From Paratinospora sagittata (Eukaryota > Streptophyta > Magnoliopsida > Ranunculales > Menispermaceae), in the NCBI GenBank assembly GCA_035771175.1, contig CM069590.1, positions 32,192,821-32,256,820 of the forward strand: a DNA stretch of 64,000 bases. Reading direction: 5' to 3'. Positions 56,733-64,000 of this stretch are shown here, one piece after another. The notes beneath the pieces are model-generated. The model saw nothing but the letters and a program-made list of their open reading frames with translations, was not told the origin of the DNA and searched no databases. The position numbers were made by a program, and so were the translations under genes. Within the stretch, counting starts at the first letter, position 1. Every line of letters starts with the position of its first letter.

Positions 56733-58655
56733 AAAAAAAACTACATTATGTTCATGATATTACTGCACATATGGCATATCTAATCTTACTTGAAGGTATC
56801 AAAGATTCAATGATGCATGGTGAACATATTAAAAGATCTTCTTAAAGACCATGATCGTTTGAAGATGTTTATTTGTATGATTAGATTATGATAGGTTGTA
56901 GGACCTTTTATGCCATGTGATTTAGCAATATGCATGCCTGCATGTTTTAATCGATTGGTTGCATGTATTTAATCTGGTTACTTTATGTTTTATTGTGTTT
57001 TAATAGAGAAATCAAAAATCGCTTTTATAAAGCCTTTTAGGACGCTAATGTTTTAGCAGCGCCCTCCTGGACTTGATAAGTCAGGACGCTGATAAAATGT
57101 TATGACACTCAAGGTTTAATTGATCTAATTAATAAGGACGCTTACTTGTTAGTAGTGACTTTTCGCTTATCAACCTTTGAGAATGTCAGGACACTGACTT
57201 AGTTTCAGCTCCCTGAAATATTTTCTTTTATTTTTAAGTGATTTCTATCTTTAAGGACGCTGATAAGTTATAAGTTGAATGAATTATCAGAACGATACTT
57301 GTGTAGGAGGGCCCTCATCTTTAGAATCAACTTAAATAACTTTCAGGACGATCACAGTCCGTCAGCGCGGTTAAACATTATTTTTAAAACTACTTTTAAT
57401 AGGACATCACGCTTACTCTTGAGTAGTGCCCTCATATGTTTTGCGTTTTATAACAAAACAGAATGCTTACTGCGAAGTAGCACCCCCATGCTTTAAGTCA
57501 TTTAATTGTCAAATCAAGTCAGGACGCTTACTACTTAGTAGCGCCCTCACTTCGTTGCTCAGTAAGATGTTGATGTTCTATGAGCGCCCTCAAAGGAACA
57601 AAATGACAGAAAATATATTTTTGTTGTTCTGACATTACTATCATTTATGTTAACCTTTTTAAAAAATGTACAAATACTTTTCAGAATCGTACGACACCTT
57701 TTCAGAATTTTTTAAAATGTTCTAAGACTTTGTCAGAACATTCCTCTTTCATGAAAGGATCAGATGATTCAGGTGATATCGCCATAATATACATTAAGGT
57801 GAATCAATCCATTTCTGGAAAGAATGTTAACGTTATATTTGAAATAACTTAGAGCGCCAAAATTATCAAGTCCATTGCGACTCTGTTATTCTTATATATA
57901 TGTGTTGCCTCAGAGCAGAAAAATGAACTAATGAAATACCAAACTGATATTCATTGAAAACGTATTGACAGTTTTCGTTTGTGCCAAAACACTTTTCGAA
58001 AGTTAGTCTTCTTTTACTTGTGCTTGATCTTATGATCTTTTGAAAGAAAAACTTCAAGTCTTCTGGGTTGATCGATATTCTTCTTCATTATTTCAAACCC
58101 ATTAATGAAGACAAAAACTATTTGAACCTACTTTTAGCATAAACTTCATCATACATATTTCGCTGAATCTGTGGCAACAAAAGGTTCAATCAAAAGTGTT
58201 GTAAGTATCACTTTGATTCTTAGTAAAGGGAATCATATATCATTCTACAATTATATTGTAGTGACGGGTAAGTCAATGAGTCAGAGCAAGTGTTGCTCAA
58301 AGTTGTAAGCGGTCTTCCCACACTAGTAAGTTGAGAATAGGTTCTCTCTCACCTGTAAGTAGAGAAAAGGTCCTCTCACACCCGTAAGCTGAGAAAGTGT
58401 TCCGGTTTGATCTTCACCTGTAAGAAGGTCTATAGTGGAGTTTGAACAAATCCTAACTAAGGAGGTTAGGTAGTGGATGTAGGCGCGGTCAAACCACTGT
58501 AAATCTTGCGTGCATTGTCCCATTTACATTTACTATATCTCATTGTTATACTTTGTTTAATTTGCTTTCTTTATTCCGCACAATTTAAAGAATGGTTAAA
58601 ATCTGCTAAGTGTCCAATTCACCCCCTCCCCCTCTTGGACATATCTGGGCCAACA
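56733..58655 (+). mobile_element. Copia 3' LTR, remainder
   Basis: Collinear with 46856-48667, including the palindrome array (57038-57600), TATA near 57892 and the CCAACA end at 58651-58655. An extra 'ggcaacaaaaggttcaatc' stretch near 58172 is absent from the 5' LTR. Confidence 0.9.
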
Positions 58656-58660
58656 TAGAG
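58656..58660. repeat. TSD TAGAG, right of copia
   Basis: Pairs with CAGAG at 46780-46784. Confidence 0.85.
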
Positions 58661-59059
58661 AAGAAGTCTCCACTTGAAGACATTTTGGCCAAGTTCAATG
58701 GAGAAACATCCAACAAGTTTGAGAAGACTGAGTCTAGGGTTAACAACTTTGAGACTCATATGGGCAACATGTCTGCTTCAATCAAGAACTTGGAAGTACA
58801 AATTGGGCAGATTGCGTCTTCAATCAATGGCCAACAAAAAAGCTCATTCCCAAGCAACACAGAGGTGAACCCAAAGGAGCAGTGCAAGGCTATCAAATTG
58901 AGAAGTGGAAAAGAAGTAGAAATTGATCCTTTACCAAGCAGTGTAAAGCCTACCACTTCTTCATCATCCAGTCTATCATCATCCGCACATGCCCAAGAAG
59001 ATGCTCAAGAAGAAGTTGAAAAGGAAAGTCTACAGAAAGGGAAAAGAGTTGCAAAATGA
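58661..59059 (+). pseudogene. Athila gag, second part
   Basis: It resumes in frame: SPLEDILAKFNGETSNKFEK, then coiled-coil-like SASIKNLEVQIGQIASSING and CKAIKLRSGKEVE, the segment that precedes the protease region in Athila-type polyproteins. It ends at a TGA at 59057. Confidence 0.85.
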
Positions 59060-60264
59060 AAAGGGAAAATAGGCGAAGAAAGATGACTATGTACCGGGTC
59101 GTATCACATTTCCGGACAATCCACCTATTCTTAAGAACCCTATTCCGTATCCTCAACGTTTTGCAAAGAAAAAGCTTGATGAACAGTTTGTAAAATTTTT
59201 GAAATTTTTTAAGAATATTCACATCAACAGATGTTTTGGAGCAGATGCCTACCTATGCCAAGTTCATGAAGGATGTGATGTCTAAGAAGAGGAAGCTGGA
59301 GGAGTTTAAAACTGTCAAACTCCTTGAGGAGTGCAGTGTCATTCTGCAGAAGAAGCTGCCCTAGAAGCTCAAAGATTCAGGGAGTTTTACTATTCCTTGT
59401 GTAATTGGTACTTCTTATTTTGATAGAGTTTTGTGTGATCTTGGTGCTAGCATTAACTTAATGCCCTTGTCTGTTTTCAAGAAGCTCGGGTTGGGTGAAG
59501 TGAAGCCTACCACAATATCATTGTAATTGGCAGATTGGTCTATCACATATCCAAAAGGCATTATTGAAGATGTATTGGTGAAAGTGGACAAGTTTATCTT
59601 TCCCGTTAATTTTGTAGTACTTGATATGGAGGAAGATGACGAGATTCCACTCATTCTTAGAAGATTTTTCTTTGCTACTGGTTGGGCCTTAATTGATGTG
59701 CATAAGGGAGCACTCACTTTGAGAGTTAATGATGAAGAGGTTGTCTTCAATATCTACAAATCCTTAAGATTTCCAGTAGAGAAGAGCTCATGTTATAGAG
59801 TGGACATTGTTGAGAGATGTATTCAAGAGGTAAGAATGGAGACACCACCAGTAGACCCCTTGGAGAGATGTTTGGTGCGTTCACTAGTAGATGGAACAGA
59901 TGATGGTGTTGAAGAAAAATAGATCATAAGGGCTTTGGATTCACAAACAGTTCAGTCTTCTCAAGCTAAGTTTGAAAATATCAGTGTTGCATCTTCATCT
60001 TCTATTGAGTCAAGTGTCCCCACGCCAGACTTGAATCCTCTTCCAGATCATCTCAGATATGCCTTTTTGGGCAAGGACGATACATTTTCAGTGATCATTT
60101 CATCCACCTTGTCTAGTGTTCAAGAGGAAAAGTTGTTGAGGATCCTAAAGGAGCACAAATCCTCTTTTGGGTGGACAATTACAGACATAAAAGGGATCAG
60201 TCCATCTATTTGTATGCACAAGATACTCATGGAGGACTCAGACAAGCCCACAGTGGAACATTAG
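59060..60264 (+). pseudogene. Athila aspartic protease and linker
   Basis: After a degraded start (YVPGRITFPDNPPILKNP in one frame, shifts at 59100-59380), the protease reads CVIGTSYFDRVLCDLGASIN with the catalytic Asp codon at 59437, then PLSVFKKLGLGEVKPTTI, a TAA at 59524, and IIEDVLVKVDKFIFPVNFVV, DEIPLILRRFFFATG. The linker to RT runs to 60264 (EKLLRILKEHKSSFGWTITD, IKGISPSICMHKI). Protease and linker share a frame. Confidence 0.85.
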
Positions 60265-61351
60265 AGGAGGTTAAATCCTACAATGAAAGAAGTGGTCAAG
60301 GCCGAGATTCTGAAATGGCTTAAGACAGGCATCATTTGTACCTAAGAAATGAGGTATCACAGTGATCAAGAATGAAAAAGATGAAATGATCTCCTCAGGT
60401 ACAATTACTGGTTGGAGGGTGTGCATCGATTACAGAGAGTTGAATAAGGCGACCAGAAAATATCATTTTCCATTACCCTTCATTGATCAGATGCTGGACT
60501 GTTTGGGCAGGGTTTGAGTACTATTGTTTCCTTGATGGATAATATGGGTATAATCAGATTTTCATTCTTCAGAGGACTAGGAGAAGACTACATTCACATG
60601 TCCCTATGGCACTTTTTCCATTAGGAGGATGCCCTTTGGGTTGTGCAATGCTCCAACCACTTTTCAGAGATGCATGATGGCCATATTTCCTGACTTGATA
60701 GAGGAAGTGATAGAGGTCTTCATGGATGATTTCTCTATTTTTGGGTCTTCTTTTGATCATTGTTTGAAGAATCTTTCACTTGTGTTACAAAGATGTAAGG
60801 AGAAGAACCTTGTCCTCAATTGGGAGAAGTGTCATTTTATGGTACAAGAAAGAATGATTTTGGGACATCGAGTTTCTTCCAAAGGGTTGGAGGTCGACAG
60901 AGCTAAGATAGTGGCAATTGAGAAACTTATGCATCCAACCAATGTTAAGGGTATAAGAAGTTTTCTTGGACATGTTGGATTTTATGGATGGTTTGTCAAG
61001 GATTTCTCTAAGATTACTAAGCCTCTTTGTAATCTCATGGAGAAGGATGTGCCATTTATCTTTGATGAAGCATGTATACGAGCTTTTAATCACTTGAAGA
61101 AATCACTTATTTCAGCTCCCATCATGACGATACCTAATTGGCAAGAGCCTTTTGATACCATGTGCGATGCGAGCGACTATGCTGTTGGGGCGGTGCTAGG
61201 CCAAAGAAGAGAGAAGTTGTTTCAGGCAATCTACTATGCAAATCGTACTCTTGACGATGCCCAACAAAATTACACAACAACGAAAAATGAACTATTTGCA
61301 GTTGTGTTTGCTTGTGACAAGTTCTGGTCTTATATAATTGGGCGAAGATGA
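60265..61351 (+). pseudogene. Athila reverse transcriptase - RNase H
   Basis: 60265-60628 is frameshifted but the blocks are readable ([30 protein letters not shown]). From 60629 the frame is open for 240 codons: MPFGLCNAPTTFQRCM, the active site VIEVFMDDFSIFG (both Asp present), IRSFLGHVGFYGWFVKDFSK, and RNase H with TMCDASDYAVGAVLGQR and [18 protein letters not shown] stop at 61349 falls at the GRR boundary, and the RNase H end continues from 61348 in another frame ([20 protein letters not shown]). Confidence 0.88.
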
Positions 61352-61982
61352 TTGTTTATACTAACCATGCAGTTATACGGTACTTGTTTGCCAAGAAAGA
61401 TGTCAAGCCCAGACTTATCAGATGGATATTATTACGCCTAGAGTTTGATCTCGAGATCAAGGATAAGAAGGGGAGTGAAAATGTGGTTGCAGATCACTTA
61501 TCAAGGCTGCAACATGAAGAAAAAGAAAATGAATGTCCAATTCTTGAACTCTTCCCGGACGAACAACTCTATGGAGTGAAGGCCAATCTTCCATGGTTTG
61601 CAGATTTTGTCAATTACAAAGTTAGTGGAGTGTTACCTCTAGATTTGTCTTATGCCAAGAAGAAAAAGTTCTTGCATGACGTGAAGTTCTACATGTTGGA
61701 TGATCCCTTATTGTTCAAGCAATGCAATGATCAAGTTATAAGGAGATGCATTCCAGAGACAGAGATCATTCATCTCCATATGGTGGTCATTTCGGGGCTA
61801 CACGAATGGCATTTAAGGTGCTACAAAGAAGATTCTACTGGCCTACTATCTTTCAGGATTGCTACACTTTTGTGAAGACTTGTGAGAAGTGCCAAAGACT
61901 TGGTACAATCTCTAGGCGACAAGAACTTCCCATGACTCCTATCATGGAGGTTGAGTTGTTTAATGTGTGGGGTATTGATTTC
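61348..61982 (+). pseudogene. Athila RNase H end and integrase N-terminus
   Basis: RNase H ends with [13 protein letters not shown]. After a linker, the zinc-binding segment follows in a second frame ([37 protein letters not shown]). The catalytic core starts with FNVWGIDF, holding the first catalytic Asp, and is cut at 61982 by a copia LTR. The rest is outside the window or lost. Confidence 0.85.
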
Positions 61983-64000
61983 TGTTGACCTAAGCAATTC
62001 ATCACTTAGCACGTCCCTAAGTATACTTGATGAAGTATATTTTGATGATCACAAAAAAAATCTTTTTCGGTGCTAAACAAGATTTAATCAAGAACTTATC
62101 TCAGCACCTCAAGAAAGCAAAAAGCCATAGAATGATTCGATCAAGGAACTCAAGGTCATATCAGACGTTCAAGATCATTCAATCAAAGGACCCTATAGAT
62201 CATATCATGATTTCAAGATCACACCACACGAACGATTCGATCAAGAGCTTCAAGACTACATCTTTTGATCAACGTTCACGAAATTCAACTCAAGCATGAA
62301 GTTCACATCGAAGATCTCATAATGAAGAGTTGGATTTAAAGATTATGAGAAATACAAGAAATACACAGTATTTAAGGTATGTCTTTCTCTAATCGATATT
62401 GCTCAAACGTTTTTCAAAATTGCATGTTTTGAAACATATATTTTAAGGTATTTCAAATGATTTAATTTTCTATGTTTGATTTGACTTTAAATTGTATCTT
62501 TAATCACGTGTCAAAACTGTTTTTAGAGTCTTTAAGGACGCTAATGACTCAGTAGCGCTCTCTTGGACTCGATAAGTTAGGGCGCCGATGACTCATTAGG
62601 ATGTTGATAACATTAAAGGTTGAATTGAATTGATTCATCAGGACGCTCACTTGTAAGTAGAGGCCTCACTTAGAATCAACATTTGAAGTTGTCGGGACGC
62701 TAATTGTGAATCAGCTTGCTGAAAGATCTCTGAGAGTATAAGTTCTGTAAAGATGTTATCTTTGAGGACGATTATAGTTGTAAGTGGGATGAACTATCAA
62801 GATGCTACCTAGATAGAAGCGCCTTCATATCTGGGAACCAACTAAATAACTTTCAAGATGCTGATTGTCCTTCAGTGTACTTAATATTGTTCTTCAAATG
62901 TTTTAAATATGTTAGGATGCTTACATAGTAGTAGCGCCCTCATGTTTTATTTTTAAAGGTAGGACGCCTACCCCGAAGTAGTGCCCTCATTCATTTAATT
63001 GATTTAAAAAGTAAGTAGGACACTAACTGTGCTTTAGCGCCCTCAAAGTTAAGTCATTTATGTCGCAAAGAAAGTCAAGATGCTTACGAGTTTGTAGCGC
63101 CCTCACTTCATTGTTCAGCAGGACGCTTATACATAATGAGGGCCCTCAAGGAACAAAATGAAAAAGTTGATATTATGCATTAGGACGCTGATTACGGAAT
63201 TAAGACACTAATTCAACAATTGTCACTGTTCTAACAAATACGTTATATCAGTCTACTTTTTTAGAACAGATCTTTGCACAGAATCCTTTTCAAATTTATC
63301 AGAGATTTTCTTTAATGCATGAATCATGTTTTTTAAGGTATTCCTTATTCATGTAATCTGAAAGGAACCAAAATGGTCATGAAAATTGCAGTTGTCATTT
63401 TTGTGATGCATTCTAGCCGGTGTGTGTAAATGCTCACATTATATTTGAACTTCAAATGTCTAACGGCTATTATCTACTAAGTCTATAAATATCAACACTT
63501 TGAATCAAACAATTTGCCGATAATTTTTATTGTACCACAAAAACTTTTTGAATGTTAGTCATTTTCAAAATGTTTTCAACAGTTCAAGCTTTCAAAGTAT
63601 TTTCACTGATACTGTACTTATTCAAAAGATTTTCATATTGAGTCTAAATTATATTCTATCTTTGAAAATCTATTTGAATTATATAGAACTGTTTTCTACT
63701 CAAATTCCCAACCTGGATTTATACTTAACATCAATCATGCTGATGAAAGAATTTGAGAGATAGCTCATGAGATGCAGTTGTACTTGATTTCATATCGTAG
63801 TATTGTATCGAGCTATATCAATAATTGTATTAACTACTGAATACTTAACCAGAAGTTTTCACGCTTATACATTTTATCTATTTTGAAAACCTTTTGTGTT
63901 TGTGTTCTTACATTGGTCTTGCATTTTCAACTTCAATGTTTTAAATGATATCAAAAGTTTTCGAAGAAGCATTCAACTTATTTACATATCATTCACGCTT
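61983..64000 (+). mobile_element. Copia LTR, SIRE-like relative, runs off the window
   Basis: It starts TGTTGACCTAAGCAATTC at the cut in integrase. At 62530-63150 it carries the same GGACGCT...GCGCCCTC palindrome array as the LTRs at 46785 and 56733, though the first 500 bases differ, so it is a related subfamily. TATA at 63484 is followed by a leader-like stretch. The left neighbour 5-mer is ATTTC; its partner is not in the window. The 77-codon frame at 63530-63763 is not a recognisable gene. Confidence 0.82.
62530..63150. promoter_or_regulatory. Palindrome array in the third copia LTR
   Basis: About ten units again: AAGGACGCTAATGACTCAGT then AGCGCTCTC (62533), CAGGACGCTCACTTGTAAGT (62639), TAGGACGCCTACCCCGAAGT then AGTGCCCTC (62961), and others to 63150. 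Architecture is conserved while the sequence between units is not. Confidence 0.65.

Larger units (their letters stand above)
46785..58655 (+). mobile_element. Ty1/copia element, SIRE-like, with an LTR nested in its 3' LTR
   Basis: 5' LTR 46785-48667, PBS 48670, gag with two zinc knuckles and a coiled coil, protease, integrase, RT and RNase H in copia order, polypurine tract 53647-53659, 3' LTR 53660-58655 split by a gypsy solo LTR. SIRE-like is inferred from the 1.9-kb LTRs, the long gag and the U3 layout. No envelope-like ORF is seen after RNase H. All genes carry stops or shifts. Confidence 0.92.
44012..64000 (+). mobile_element. Athila-type gypsy element, interrupted twice, 3' end outside the window
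   Basis: 5' LTR 44012-45488, PBS 45495-45512, gag 45642-46784 then 58661-59059, protease 59060-60264, RT-RNase H 60265-61351, integrase N-terminus to 61982. Interrupted by a copia element (46785-58655) and by a copia LTR from 61983. Lineage is from the Asp-type PBS, the CDLGASINLMP protease motif and the VFMDDFSIFG active site. The left flanking 5-mer is ATGAC (44007-44011). Confidence 0.9.

Noticed and set aside
62027..62299. 90-codon His/Arg/Ser-rich frame
   Set aside because: Composed of 'gatca.ttcaaga' repeats in the start of a copia LTR.

Overview
This is nuclear DNA of a flowering plant. It is AT-rich and made almost entirely of LTR retrotransposons, their solo LTRs and fragments. The plant origin rests on a chromodomain-bearing Ty3/gypsy pol, an Athila-type gag-pol, a SIRE-like Ty1/copia element, primer binding sites for plant initiator-Met and Asp tRNAs, and TG...CA LTRs with 5-bp target site duplications (TSDs). 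I see no cellular gene, tRNA or rRNA gene, CRISPR array or organellar segment. The species cannot be named from the sequence.

Left part (1-28.4 kb). LTR debris lies at 1-4011. A minus-strand copia LTR (4268-5791 plus 18155-18569) is split by a gypsy element of about 12.4 kb (5792-18149, minus strand). That element has two LTRs, an initiator-Met primer binding site, a polypurine tract and an exact GATAA TSD. Inside it are a near-continuous pol (RT, RNase H, integrase, chromodomain), a gag remnant with a zinc knuckle, a 165-aa extra ORF after pol, and an unrelated ORF of about 500 codons where the gag N-terminus should be. The protease is missing, and a 3-kb LTR of another family sits inside gag. 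Further right, a copia solo LTR (20272-22434, TSD CTGGA) sits inside a gypsy solo LTR (20162-23443, TSD ATGCA). More LTR copies follow to 28.4 kb.

Middle (28.4-38 kb). A Tat-like LTR (28588-29079 plus 35490-35625), with its primer binding site and the first codons of gag, is split by a decayed minus-strand gypsy element (29080-35489). A mosaic of small LTR fragments follows.

Right part (38-64 kb). A minus-strand chromovirus (37879-44011) is cut by a solo LTR (41559-43131) and by a plus-strand Athila-type element starting at 44012. That Athila element is cut inside gag by a full copia element (46785-58655), whose 3' LTR is itself cut by a 3-kb gypsy solo LTR (53731-56732). This is a four-level nest. 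A second copia LTR enters the Athila integrase at 61983 and runs off the window.

The proteins seen are the usual retrotransposition set: gag shell, protease, reverse transcriptase/RNase H and integrase. Every pol carries stops or frameshifts, so nothing here looks autonomous. The features most likely to repay work are the chimeric 12.4-kb element with its two non-standard ORFs, and the arrays of degenerate palindromes upstream of the TATA boxes in the copia LTRs.
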